Source of the DNA: Deferrisoma camini S3R1
Lineage (GTDB): Bacteria > Desulfobacterota > Deferrisomatia > Deferrisomatales > Deferrisomataceae
DNA: 64,000 bases
NCBI RefSeq assembly: GCF_000526155.1
Contig: NZ_JAFN01000001.1
Coordinates: forward strand, 206,824 to 270,823
Reading direction: 5' to 3'
Positions within the stretch are counted from its first letter, which is position 1. Each line of letters begins with the position of its first letter. The notes beneath the pieces were generated by a model. It worked only from the letters and a program-made list of their open reading frames with translations. It did no database searches and was not told where the DNA came from. Positions 32,669 through 40,482 of this stretch are shown one piece after another. A program made the translations under genes and the position numbers.

Positions 32669-34630
32669 TCACACGGCGGGCCGGCGGTCCCGGAGGCCCC
32701 CGGCGCTGCGGAGGAACGTGGGCCCTGCGCCGGTGCGGGGGGCGTCGAGGATGCGGGCCAGGGTGGCCCGGACCGTGGCCGGGTCGTCGTCGAAGTCCCC
32801 GTGGTGGCGGGCGCGGGAGGCGCCGGCCGAGCCCACGGGCTCGGTGTTGGGGGCGAGGACCCAGCTCTCGCCCCGGACGAGCACCCGCCCCAGGTCCGGG
32901 TCGTCGGCCACGAACCGCTCCATGCCCAGGATCGGTTCCCCGTCCCGGACCCCGGGAATGCGCGGCCGGGCCTCGAAGGCGTTCGACACCAGGTACAGCA
33001 GGGACTTGTGATAGATGTTGGCGCAGTGGTCGTCCTGCTCGGCCTCGTCGGTCAGGGTGAACAAGGTGAACCGGCCGATGCCCCCGTCCCGCACGGCCGG
33101 GAGGTAGCAGGCCTTGAACAGTTCCACGGTGCACGCCGGCGCCCACAGGGTGCACGAGGCCACCGGCAGCCCCAGCCCCATGCGGCCCGCCATGGGCCCC
33201 GAGGGGATCCTCCCCCGGGCGGTGAGCCACTGGACCAGCGGGGCCAGGAAGATGCTCCCGGCGCTGTGGCCGGCCAGATGGATCTCCAGGTCCGGGTCGG
33301 CCCGGGCCAGGTCGGCCACGAGCTCCCCCACCCACCGGGCCGCGCCGTCCCGGCGCGTGGTGGAGCGCAGCGCGTTCTCCTTCATCTCGTCCCACACCGC
33401 CTTGCCGCCCAGGCCCCGGGCCAGGGGCTCCAGGGCGTCGTCCAGCCGGTCCAGCAGGAAGTCCTTGGCCTTGTCCCAGAACCCCTCGGGCCGCCGCCGG
33501 CCCAGGGCGTCGTCCAGGATGTTCCGGACCGTGGTCCAGAAATCCGTCTTCCACACGAAGGCCAGGGGGTAGACCTCGGCCCCGAGCAGGGCCGCCCGGT
33601 ACTCGGCCACCCGCTGGATCGCGGTCTTCTCGTCCACCAGCCCCCCGTGGGCGTAGAGGAGCACGCGTTTCCGGCCCCACCCGGCCACGGCCCGAGGGAT
33701 CTCGGTGCGCACGATCTCGGCCACCTCGGCCCGGGAGGTGCCGTAGGTGCCGCCCTGGCGCAGCCGGCCGTCGTTGCCCACGCTCACCAGGTGGGGCCGC
33801 AGGTCGGCGTAGGCGTAGCCGCCGGCCAGGTTGCCCCGGGCCGACAGCCCGGCGGCCACGGTCTGGCGGGCCAGCGCCACCGGCGCCCCGAGCCGGGTCA
33901 CCCACACGTCCATGGCGTTCTCGAACCAGTCGTCGTAGGTGACCAGCGCGAGCCCCCGCTGCCCCCACCCCGGCCCCCAGGAGTTCTGGATCCAGAACCC
34001 CCTCTCGTCGTAGGCCACGATGGCGAAGGCATGGCCGCCCACCCGGTCGGGCCGGTGGGGGATCACCCCGTCGGCCTCGGACTCATACCACCCCGTGTGG
34101 ATCCAGGAGGTGGCGAACAGCACCCCCACCTCGGCCAGGGCCGTGTGGAGCGCGGCCAGGTCGTGGTGGTTCACCCGGTAGTAGGCGCCCAGGGGCCGGC
34201 GGCCGGCGTCCCGGGCGATCGCGGCCGTGAGTCGGCCCCGGTTCCGGCGCCGGGGCCAGAGCCGTGCCGCGCACACCCCGTGCTTGTGCCAGCCCTTCAC
34301 CGCGCCCCGGGCGCTGGAGCCCTCGTAGCCCTCGCCGGGCCACTCGTCGTACCGCCGGGCCAGATCGTAGAGCATCCAGGGGCTCACCCGGGTTCGGTCG
34401 GGCTCCACGCTGCGGGTGCGCAGCAGGAAGTGGACCACCGTGGCCAGCCCGAACCCGGTGCATGCGCCGTCCGGCCCCTGGTCCAGCACCGGCACCCGGG
34501 CCCGCCGGAACCGCTCCACCGGCAGCCGGGGGGGCACCTCGATCAGGGTGGGCTCGAACAAGCGGTCGCGGAAGTCGGCCGTGTCGGGCCGGGCGTCGAA
34601 GCGGTAGGTCTCGAAGGGGACCGGGGACAT
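32669..34630 (-). CDS. Papain-like (C1) protease fused to alpha/beta hydrolase
   Basis: A 653-residue two-domain protein without signal peptide. Residues ~1-250 are a C1-family cysteine peptidase: Gln51/Cys57 in VLDQGPDGACTGFG, His200 in VGGHAFAIVAYDE, and Asn216 in GFWIQNSWGPGWGQRG. Residues ~315-640 form an alpha/beta hydrolase: RKRVLLYAHGG, the nucleophile elbow HLAGHSAGS (Ser456), and a late His-rich segment (RARHHGDFDD). The ATG at 34630 follows AAGGAG. It is the last gene of a leftward cassette controlled by a SARP regulator. Both active sites look complete. The substrates are unknown. An intracellular effector or stress protease role is possible but unproven. Confidence 0.75.
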   Translation of the reverse strand: MSPVPFETYRFDARPDTADFRDRLFEPTLIEVPPRLPVERFRRARVPVLDQGPDGACTGFGLATVVHFLLRTRSVEPDRTRVSPWMLYDLARRYDEWPGEGYEGSSARGAVKGWHKHGVCAARLWPRRRNRGRLTAAIARDAGRRPLGAYYRVNHHDLAALHTALAEVGVLFATSWIHTGWYESEADGVIPHRPDRVGGHAFAIVAYDERGFWIQNSWGPGWGQRGLALVTYDDWFENAMDVWVTRLGAPVALARQTVAAGLSARGNLAGGYAYADLRPHLVSVGNDGRLRQGGTYGTSRAEVAEIVRTEIPRAVAGWGRKRVLLYAHGGLVDEKTAIQRVAEYRAALLGAEVYPLAFVWKTDFWTTVRNILDDALGRRRPEGFWDKAKDFLLDRLDDALEPLARGLGGKAVWDEMKENALRSTTRRDGAARWVGELVADLARADPDLEIHLAGHSAGSIFLAPLVQWLTARGRIPSGPMAGRMGLGLPVASCTLWAPACTVELFKACYLPAVRDGGIGRFTLFTLTDEAEQDDHCANIYHKSLLYLVSNAFEARPRIPGVRDGEPILGMERFVADDPDLGRVLVRGESWVLAPNTEPVGSAGASRARHHGDFDDDPATVRATLARILDAPRTGAGPTFLRSAGGLRDRRPAV

Positions 34631-34646
34631 GGAAGCGCTCCTTTCC

Positions 34647-35159
34647 CTACGGAGAAGAGGGCGGTTGGGACGGGGCGTCCGGCCCGGGCCGGCGCATCGA
34701 GCCGAACAGGTAGCCCACGATGGCGCCCAGGATGCCCATGGCCGCGGTGAGCTGCTGCTCGGCATCGGCCAACACCACGATGAACACGGTGGCGAACACC
34801 ACGAGAACGAGCCCGCTTGCGTTGAGGACCTGGGCGGTCGAGTGGGGGGATCGCCACAGCAGAACCCCGAGCACCGAGGCCAGGCTCACCACCAGGGTGA
34901 TGCTCAGCAGCACGCACTCGATCACCCGGTTGGCCTCCTGCTTCATCCGGTACTCGTGCAGGAGCTTCAGATAGAGCTGGTAGTCGGTGCTCGTCGCCGT
35001 GAGGTCCGAGGGCGGCACACCGGCGAGGTCGGTGGCATCCACCAGTTTCATCAGCGCGTCCACCCGGTTCGGGGCGGGGGTGTCGCCGGGCGCCCCACCC
35101 GGCACGAGGACGAGGAAGGCGGCGAGGACGGCCACCGGCAGCGGGCCCCGACCGATCAC
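34647..35159 (-). CDS. Small membrane protein of the protease cassette
   Basis: A 170-residue protein. The GTG start at 35159 overlaps the stop of the preceding gene (GTGA). It has an N-terminal hydrophobic segment (LPVAVLAAFLVLVPGGAPG) likely to be a signal or anchor, a soluble stretch (~40-85), then membrane helices (VIECVLLSITLVVSLASVLG, VLNASGLVLVVFATVFIVVL) and MGILGAIVGYLFGS near the end. No known domain is recognised. It lies 16 bp upstream of the protease-hydrolase start and is almost certainly co-transcribed with it. Confidence 0.65.
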   Translation of the reverse strand: MIGRGPLPVAVLAAFLVLVPGGAPGDTPAPNRVDALMKLVDATDLAGVPPSDLTATSTDYQLYLKLLHEYRMKQEANRVIECVLLSITLVVSLASVLGVLLWRSPHSTAQVLNASGLVLVVFATVFIVVLADAEQQLTAAMGILGAIVGYLFGSMRRPGPDAPSQPPSSP

Positions 35160-35449
35160 GGCTGTTCCTCCAGGATCCGCAGGAACCGGTAGTACCGGTA
35201 CGCGGCCTCCTCGTTTCCCTGCTCCTTTGCCTGCTTCAGCCGCTCCGCGAGCCGTGCCGCCAGGTCCCGGCGTTCCTCTGGGGTGAGCCGGGCCGCCTGC
35301 TGCCGAAACTCCCGGAACGGGTCGGGCCGGGGCGCGGGCTGCTGAGCCGGGGGCGGAGGGGCGAAGGGGCGCAACTCGCCGCCCCACCCCGGTTGGGCGC
35401 CGAGCCAGAGCGGAACGCCGAGGCCGAGCAGCAGAGGTTTCCAACGCAT
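35156..35449 (-). CDS. Small exported protein of the protease cassette
   Basis: A 97-residue protein whose ATG at 35449 overlaps the upstream gene's stop. It has a signal peptide (MRWKPLLLGLGVPLWLGAQP), then a Pro-rich linker (APPPPAQQPAPRPDP) and a helical, charged tail (PEERRDLAARLAERLKQAKE, ending AAYRYYRFLRILEEQP). No family is recognised. Tight overlaps on both sides show it is part of the operon. Confidence 0.65.
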   Translation of the reverse strand: MRWKPLLLGLGVPLWLGAQPGWGGELRPFAPPPPAQQPAPRPDPFREFRQQAARLTPEERRDLAARLAERLKQAKEQGNEEAAYRYYRFLRILEEQP

Positions 35450-35688
35450 CAGGGCCGCCCCTTTCGGGCCGCGACGATCGGCCCAACGTTCTCGGGAAGC
35501 ACCGGAACCCCCTCGATCTCGTCCGGGAGGGGAGGGTCCACGGAACATGCCGGCCGCTCCGTGCCGACCCGGATGCAGGCCGCCCCGTCGGGCCCGAGCC
35601 CCACCCAGACCCCCACCACCCCGGTTCTCGAAAGAAGGGCGGCCCGATGCCGGGCCAGCACGTCTTGGGCCTGATCCACGGTGGCCAT
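35449..35688 (-). CDS. Small hypothetical protein, resembles the N-terminal module of trypsin-like proteases
   Basis: A 79-residue protein starting at the ATG at 35688 after AGGAGA. The sequence (HRAALLSRTGVVGVWVGLG, then PDEIEGVPVLPENVGPI) resembles a short domain often found in front of trypsin-like peptidase domains in bacteria, with the pattern VxGVGVG...PxEIxGxPV. Here it stands alone with no protease domain attached. The resemblance is from pattern memory and is uncertain. It overlaps the next gene and belongs to the cassette. Confidence 0.6.
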   Translation of the reverse strand: MATVDQAQDVLARHRAALLSRTGVVGVWVGLGPDGAACIRVGTERPACSVDPPLPDEIEGVPVLPENVGPIVAARKGRP

Positions 35689-35828
35689 CGCGTCTCCTGG
35701 AGGAACGAAAGAACAACCTGCCGCAGGTTCGGGCGGTGTCAACGAACCGCCCCGGTGTGCCCGTTGCCGCGGCACGGTGCCAAGGTCCACCCCCGGGTGG
35801 GGGCTGCGGTCGACCAACTCGGGGAAGC

Positions 35829-35990
35829 TCAGAAGAAGTCGAACCGCACGTAGGGCACGAACACCGAGTCGGGGTGTCGAAAGCTCACCCGGGACGTGGA
35901 CCCCCCGCCCGACGTGTAGGCATGGACCCGCAGCTGTACCTCGGCGATCTGCACCTCGCGCACCGCCTGTTCCACCCCTTCGGTTGCCAT
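35829..35990 (-). CDS. Very small protein, first gene of the protease cassette
   Basis: A 53-residue protein (MATEGVEQAVREVQIAEVQL at the start, PDSVFVPYVRFDFF at the end) with a strong RBS, GGGAGG, before the ATG at 35990. It has no membrane segment and ends in an aromatic-rich tail. It is the first reading frame after the TCACCGG repeats at 36056-36095. No family is recognised. A small regulator, substrate or inhibitor of the downstream enzymes is possible. Confidence 0.55.
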   Translation of the reverse strand: MATEGVEQAVREVQIAEVQLRVHAYTSGGGSTSRVSFRHPDSVFVPYVRFDFF

Positions 35991-36055
35991 GACCACCTCC
36001 CGGGCCTCGCCCGCTTGTGGGAACCCCCGTCGAGGGGCACCCAACCCGATCCAGA

Positions 36056-36095
36056 TCACCGGGGAGTCACCGGGGAGTCACCGGAACGTCACCGG
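36056..36095. promoter_or_regulatory. Four TCACCGG direct repeats at 11-bp period, candidate SARP operator
   Basis: TCACCGG occurs at 36056-36062, 36067-36073, 36078-36084 and 36089-36095, separated by GGAG, GGAG and AACG. Known SARP regulators bind heptameric direct repeats with 11-bp spacing, placed on one DNA face near the -10 region. The array lies between the SARP gene and the first cassette gene. No convincing -10 is seen on either strand. Confidence 0.75.
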
Positions 36096-36151
36096 GCAGA
36101 AAAATATCCGTTTGGTGCGAGAAAGAACCGAAAGGACGGGAGCGCGGGGGG

Positions 36152-36985
36152 CTATTTGAGGAGCCGTTCGAGCCGGTCGATACAGCGATCGAGGCGGTCC
36201 AGGGCCGCGGCGAGGCGGGGATCAGGGGATTCGAGGGGCGGCCGAGGCGGTCCAGGGAGCCGCGCCTGTTCGGCCAAGCGAAGGGTCTCGGGGTCGGGGG
36301 TGGCGTCCAGTTGATCGCGCAGCGCAGCCCGGCATCGCTCGAACTGGCGGAGGGCGAGCCCCCGGCGGCCGGCCTCCAGGTGGATCTGCATGACGTGGCG
36401 GTGCACGTCTTCGCGCAGCGAATCCTCGTCCAGCAGGCGCAAGGCCGCAGCCAGGGCCTGTTCGTACATGCCGTAGTACGCGTAGAAGCGGGTCAGGGTC
36501 TCGAGCGCGGCATGGCGCCTGCGGCGGACGCTCTCCCGTTCCAGATCGATCCACGGGGCGTCCCACCCGGAGAGGAGATCCCCGGTGTGGAGGGCGAGCC
36601 CGGCCTCGGCCTGGGTCGCCCGATCAAACGAAAGGGAGTGGAAGGGGTGGGTCGCCGCCGGCTCGGTGAGTCGGAGAAACTCGTCGAGGTCGAACCAGTG
36701 CCCATCGAGGTCGATCGCCACCTCCGCACGGTTCGCGACGAGGCACCGTCCGCCGCCGAGTGCCCCGTTGAGCCTCCACAGGGCGGTGCTGAGGCAACGC
36801 CGGGCGCGCGCGTCGGGCAGGCCGGCCCAGAGGGTTCCCGCGAGGGTGTCCCGGGGCACTCTGCGTCCGGCGCACAGGAGATAGGCAAGCACGGCGGCCG
36901 CGCTGGCCGGCAGGGAAACCGCCTGGCCGCTCGGTACACACTCCACCCGCAGTTCGCCCAGCACGAAGAACCGAAGCCCGCCCAT
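36152..36985 (-). CDS. SARP-like transcriptional regulator with BTAD domain
   Basis: A 277-residue regulator. The ATG at 36985 (MGGLRFFVLGELRVECVPSG) is preferred, with GGAGA upstream; an in-frame TTG lies at 37039. Residues ~1-95 are an OmpR-type winged helix (LRFFVLGELRVE, VLAYLLCAGRRVPRDTLAGT, ARRCLSTALWRLNGALGGG). Residues ~100-235 are the bacterial transcriptional activator domain (TGDLLSGWDAPWIDLERES, EQALAAALRLLDEDSLREDV, ALRQFERCRAALRDQL). A C-terminal amphipathic tail (LAAALDRLDRCIDRLERLLK) may multimerise. SARPs are known mainly from actinomycetes, where they activate gene clusters. Here it directly precedes the protease-hydrolase cassette and probably activates it through the TCACCGG array. 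Confidence 0.88.
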   Translation of the reverse strand: MGGLRFFVLGELRVECVPSGQAVSLPASAAAVLAYLLCAGRRVPRDTLAGTLWAGLPDARARRCLSTALWRLNGALGGGRCLVANRAEVAIDLDGHWFDLDEFLRLTEPAATHPFHSLSFDRATQAEAGLALHTGDLLSGWDAPWIDLERESVRRRRHAALETLTRFYAYYGMYEQALAAALRLLDEDSLREDVHRHVMQIHLEAGRRGLALRQFERCRAALRDQLDATPDPETLRLAEQARLPGPPRPPLESPDPRLAAALDRLDRCIDRLERLLK

Positions 36986-37071
36986 CGCAGTGTCTCCGGA
37001 GTCCGGAGCAGCGGCCCCGCCCGCTGGTCCGTTGTTCAAGGGAGAGCGAGTGTACCGGAAAGGGGGCCCAG

Positions 37072-37106
37072 CACAAGAAAGAAGGAGGGGCCGGTGAGAC
37101 CCCTCC
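37072..37106 (-). terminator. Terminator of the cysteine synthase gene
   Basis: Stem GGAGGGG / CCCCTCC (37084-37090 and 37100-37106). On the minus strand it is followed by the T-rich TTCTTTCTT, 45 bp after the stop. Confidence 0.7.
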
Positions 37107-37151
37107 CTTGTGCGGTGCGCAGTTCGTGGGAGACGGCGGGTGGGGCCGGGG

Positions 37152-38117
37152 CTACACCCGGGGTTGGCCCTCGTCCCCGAGCCAGTCCTGGTAGAAGCTC
37201 ATGTACTTGAACGCCCCGTCGGGCACGATGGCCACGCCCACGCCGCCTTCGGTGCGGGCCTTCTCCCGGGCCGCCCACAGAACCGCCCCCGACGAGGGGC
37301 CCACGAGCAGGCTCTCGGTCCGCGCCACCTCGATGGCGGTGCGGTAGGCGGGCTCGTCGGGCACGGTGATCGTCTCGTCCACCACCGACGGATCCAGGAT
37401 CTCTGGCTGCTTCGACTCCTCGAAGTTCTTGAGCCCGGGCAGGCGGTGGCCCCGCTGGGGCTGGATCGCCACGATCCGGACGTCCGGATTCTGCTCCTTG
37501 AGGTACCGTCCCACACCCGTGATCGTGCCGCAGGTGCCGTACCCGGCGAAGAAGTGGGTGATCCGGCCCTCGGTCTGCTCCCAGATCTCGGGGCCGGTGG
37601 TCTCGTAGTGGGCGCGGACGTTGTCCGGGTTCTCGTACTGGTTGGGCATCACGTACTCGTCCCGGGTCCTCGGCCCCTCGGCGATGCTCTTGGCGAGCGC
37701 GATGGCCCCGTCCTTGGGGTGGTTGATGGGGCACAGGTCGTCCGGGGTGGGCCACACCTCCGCGCCCAGAAGCCGGAGCACGGTGAGCTTCTCCTCGGGC
37801 AGGGCGCTGGGCACGGTGATGGTCGCCTTCACCCCCAGAAGGTTCGCCAGCGCCACCAGCGCGATGCCGGTGTTCCCCGAGGTGGGCTCCACGATCTTCT
37901 TGCCCTGGGGCAGCTCCCCCCGCTCCCGAAGGCCCTTTAGCAGGTAGGCCGCGGTGCGGTCCTTGACCGAGCCGAACGGGTTGAAGCACTCGAGCTTGCC
38001 GTACAGCTCCATGGGCCCCTCGGGGGCGAACCGGCCCAGGCGCACAAGGGGGGTGGGATTGTCCGGGTTGGCCACCAGGTCCGCGATGCTGTCGTACACA
38101 CGGCGGGAAGCGGGCAT
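37152..38117 (-). CDS. Cysteine synthase family PLP enzyme (CysK/CysM-like)
   Basis: A 321-residue fold-type II PLP enzyme. PLP-lysine is K52 in FNPFGSVKDRTAAYLL, the substrate loop is EPTSGNTGIALVALAN, and the phosphate-binding loop is FFAGYGTCGTITGVGRYL. The C-terminal region has LVGPSSGAVLWAA. These make cysteine from O-acetyl- or O-phosphoserine and sulfide. It is close to CysK or the CBS core, and no CBS regulatory domain is present. The start ATG at 38117 follows AGGAGA. It has its own promoter and terminator and is probably monocistronic. Confidence 0.9.
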   Translation of the reverse strand: MPASRRVYDSIADLVANPDNPTPLVRLGRFAPEGPMELYGKLECFNPFGSVKDRTAAYLLKGLRERGELPQGKKIVEPTSGNTGIALVALANLLGVKATITVPSALPEEKLTVLRLLGAEVWPTPDDLCPINHPKDGAIALAKSIAEGPRTRDEYVMPNQYENPDNVRAHYETTGPEIWEQTEGRITHFFAGYGTCGTITGVGRYLKEQNPDVRIVAIQPQRGHRLPGLKNFEESKQPEILDPSVVDETITVPDEPAYRTAIEVARTESLLVGPSSGAVLWAAREKARTEGGVGVAIVPDGAFKYMSFYQDWLGDEGQPRV

Positions 38118-38160
38118 GACGATCTCCTGTCGTCGGGTGGAAAATGGTTTGGTTAGGCTG

Positions 38161-38211
38161 ATTATTTCACAGCTATAAAGTAGGGTCAAGAGAATCCGAT
38201 AATTTATCCGA
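38161..38211 (-). promoter_or_regulatory. Sigma-70 promoter and possible operator of the cysteine synthase gene
   Basis: On the minus strand TTGACC (38189-38184) and AATAAT (38166-38161) are 17 bp apart. Just upstream of the -35 is an AT-rich GATAATTTATC palindrome (about 38198-38208) within repeated ATCCGA (38194-38199 and 38206-38211), a plausible regulator site. The regulator is not identified. Confidence 0.6.
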
Positions 38212-38289
38212 ATGGTGTGCTTTCGGTCGGACCGCTTCGTGCCGTCTGCCGGAAACCGCTCGGATTCATTGGTGACTTCTCCGGGCCCT

Positions 38290-38646
38290 CTTGACACGGC
38301 GGCCGGTCCCACTACACTGCGCGGGGCCGGTAAGGAGGGCCGCACCCGAGGGCCCCGATGATCCACTGTTCCGTTTCGCAGAAACGTATGCGGATTGCGG
38401 CGGTGGGGCTGGAGGCCCCTCCTTCGCTGAACGGCCTCGCAGGGGCCGCCTCGGCGCGGTCCGCTGCGGCGCGTGAGAGCACGCGCCGCGGCCGCTCCCC
38501 TGGCGCCGGGCGGCCCGGGCTGCTCGGCCGTCGCGCTTCGTCGGGGCCTCCAGCCCCACCGCGTGGGAACAGCACGGAATTTCCGAAACACGACACTACG
38601 GAGGGAACGTGGACGATTTCGTACGGGCGGCGCAGGAGGATGGGCC
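38290..38646. other. Non-coding gap with a 158-bp imperfect palindrome
   Basis: No gene is supported between the cysteine synthase promoter and the HAD gene. The main content is a long inverted repeat: outer arms GTGGGGCTGGAGGCCCC (38403-38419) and its perfect complement (38543-38559), centre GCGGCGCGTG-AGAG-CACGCGCCGC (38466-38489), with partial complementarity in between. It could form a cruciform or a long RNA hairpin. Confidence 0.7.
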
Positions 38647-39117
38647 GTGATCCGGGTGGAGATCCCCGGGGCCGGGACTTTGGAGGTCCGCACCGTGCTC
38701 GCGGACTTCAACGGAACCCTGGCGGTGGACGGCCGGGTGGAGCCGGAGGTGAGGGAGCGGCTGGCCGCCCTGGCGGCCCGGGTCCGGGTGGTGGTGGCCA
38801 CGGCCGACACCTTCGGCACGGTGGGCGAGGAGATCTCCGTGCCAGGGGTGGAGGTGCGGCGTTTGACCCCGGGGTTCCAGTCGGCCCAGAAGGAGAAGAT
38901 CCTCGAGCGGCTGGGGCCGGAGACCGCCGCGGCCGTGGGCAACGGGGTCAACGATCACCGGATGGTCGCCCGGGCTGCCCTGGGCATCGTGGTGATGGGG
39001 CCGGAGGGGGCGGCGTGGGAGACGCTGAGGAGGGCCCGGATCGTGGTGCCCAGGCCGCAGGACGCCCTGGACCTCCTGCTCCATCCCAAGCGCCTGGTGG
39101 CCACGCTGCGGGACTGA
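38647..39117 (+). CDS. Small HAD-superfamily protein (soluble P-type-ATPase-like)
   Basis: A 156-residue protein. The GTG start at 38647 has AGGAGGA upstream. It corresponds to the P-domain of P-type ATPases without membrane parts: LADFNGTLAVDG near residue 20 (D-x-N-G-T; the nucleophile Asp is kept but the usual DKTGT is DFNGT), VVVATADTFGT, and AVGNGVNDHRMVARAALGIVV (the metal-binding Asp loop). Proteins of this type (COG4087) occur in archaea and deltaproteobacteria. A phosphatase activity is likely, substrate unknown. It lies after the long palindrome and is not obviously in an operon. Confidence 0.82.
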   Translation: MIRVEIPGAGTLEVRTVLADFNGTLAVDGRVEPEVRERLAALAARVRVVVATADTFGTVGEEISVPGVEVRRLTPGFQSAQKEKILERLGPETAAAVGNGVNDHRMVARAALGIVVMGPEGAAWETLRRARIVVPRPQDALDLLLHPKRLVATLRD

Positions 39118-39435
39118 CGGCTCCCTGACCTCCGGGCTGTGGTAATTCTGACAGCTGGTATGGCCGCACGCGGCTCTCCACCAGGCCCCCGAACTTTGGT
39201 GCGGTTCGAGACCTGTCCAGCCGCCTAGCAGCCTAGCCACTCAGCGGGCCGAAGGCCCCAAACCGACGACCGTTGACCGTAGACCGACGACCGAAGTTAT
39301 TGGGAATGCTTGGAGACCAACAAAGGGGGTCCAGCCTTCCGGCCTTCAAGCTTTCCAGCCTTCTAACCTCTGAGCCTTCAAGCGGGCCGAAGGCCCCGAC
39401 CAACGACCGACGACCAACGACCAACGACCGAACTT
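39118..39435. repeat. Intergenic short-period repeats
   Basis: The gap carries a fragment of the element at 26983-27196 (GGCTCTCCACCAGGCCCC, about 39172-39189), CCTAGCAGCCTAGCC and CCTTCCGGCCTTC tracts, two GCGGGCCGAAGGCCCC hairpins (about 39244-39259 and 39380-39395), and CGACCAA/CGACCGA heptads (39271-39295, 39396-39430). No gene is seen. Confidence 0.65.
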
Positions 39436-40482
39436 ATGGACACCGTGCGACCTGCAGAGCTGTGGGAGACCGTGGAGGGGGCACGCGAGCCGGACACGGT
39501 TCGGTGCCGGCTGTGCCACCACCGGTGCCGGATCGCCCCGGCGCGCAGGGGCCTGTGCGGGGTCCGGGAGAACCGGGACGGCAGCCTGGTCACCCTGGTA
39601 TACGGCCGGCTGGTCGCCCGAAACGCGGACCCCATCGAGAAGAAGCCCCTGTTCCACGTGGCGCCGGGAAGCATGTCGTATTCCATCGCCACGGCGGGGT
39701 GCAACTTCCGGTGCGGCCACTGCCAGAACTACCAGATCAGCCAGGCGGTGACCGAGCTCGGAATGCTGCCGGGGCGGTTCGTGCCCGCCCGGGCCGTGGT
39801 GGAGGACGCCGTGGCCGCGGGCTGCCGGTCGGTGGCGTACACCTACACCGAGCCCACGGTGTTCTTCGAGTACGCCCGCGACTGCATGACCCTGGCCCAC
39901 GAGGCCGGCCTCCTGAACGTGTTCGTGACCAACGGGTACATGAGCCCCGAGTGCCTGGATGCGCTGGAAGGGCTCCTGGACGCGGCCAACGTGGACCTGA
40001 AGGCCATGACCGACGGGTTCTACCGGTCGGTGTGCGGGGCCCGCCTCCAGCCGGTGCTCGACACCATCGCGGAGCTGGTGCGCAGGGGGGTGTGGGTGGA
40101 GGTCACCACCCTGCTGATCCCGGGGCGGAACGACTCGGACGACGAGCTTCGGGAGGCGGCCCGGTTCCTGAGGGGGCTGAGCCCCGACATCCCCTGGCAC
40201 GTGACGGGGTTTTTCCCCACCTACCGCCTCACCGACGCCCCCCCCACCCCGGCCGCCACCCTGATCCGGGCCTGGGAGATCGGCTTGGAGGAGGGGCTGC
40301 GGTTCGTGTACACCGGGAACCGGCCGGGCCACGGGGGGGAGGACACCGTGTGCCCGTCGTGCGGCGCCGTCGTGCTGGGCCGGCTCGGGTACGCGGTGAC
40401 CGCTCGCAACCTCGACCCGGAGGGCCGGTGCCGGCGCTGCGGCGCCGCGGTCCCCGGCCTGGAGATGGGAGAACGGCCATGA
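39436..40482 (+). CDS. amrS: AmmeMemoRadiSam system radical SAM enzyme (AmrS)
   Basis: A 348-residue radical SAM protein. The [4Fe-4S]/SAM motif is C89-x3-C93-x2-C96 in TAGCNFRCGHCQNYQIS. An N-terminal Cys cluster (CRLCHHRCRI, then RRGLCGVREN; C24, C27, C31, C41) and the PIEKKPLFHVAPGS segment are diagnostic for AmrS/PflA-like proteins of this system. A C-terminal zinc-ribbon-like pair (CPSCG and CRRCG) is present. AmrS normally works with the AmmeMemoRadiSam proteins AmrA and AmrB, which are not in the window. The reaction is uncharacterised. Its stop overlaps the UspA start (ATGA). Confidence 0.9.
   Translation: MDTVRPAELWETVEGAREPDTVRCRLCHHRCRIAPARRGLCGVRENRDGSLVTLVYGRLVARNADPIEKKPLFHVAPGSMSYSIATAGCNFRCGHCQNYQISQAVTELGMLPGRFVPARAVVEDAVAAGCRSVAYTYTEPTVFFEYARDCMTLAHEAGLLNVFVTNGYMSPECLDALEGLLDAANVDLKAMTDGFYRSVCGARLQPVLDTIAELVRRGVWVEVTTLLIPGRNDSDDELREAARFLRGLSPDIPWHVTGFFPTYRLTDAPPTPAATLIRAWEIGLEEGLRFVYTGNRPGHGGEDTVCPSCGAVVLGRLGYAVTARNLDPEGRCRRCGAAVPGLEMGERP

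Noticed and set aside
38473-38646. N-terminal extension of the HAD protein
   Set aside because: The extension would be encoded by the palindrome and has no conservation-like pattern; the GTG at 38647 has AGGAGGA.
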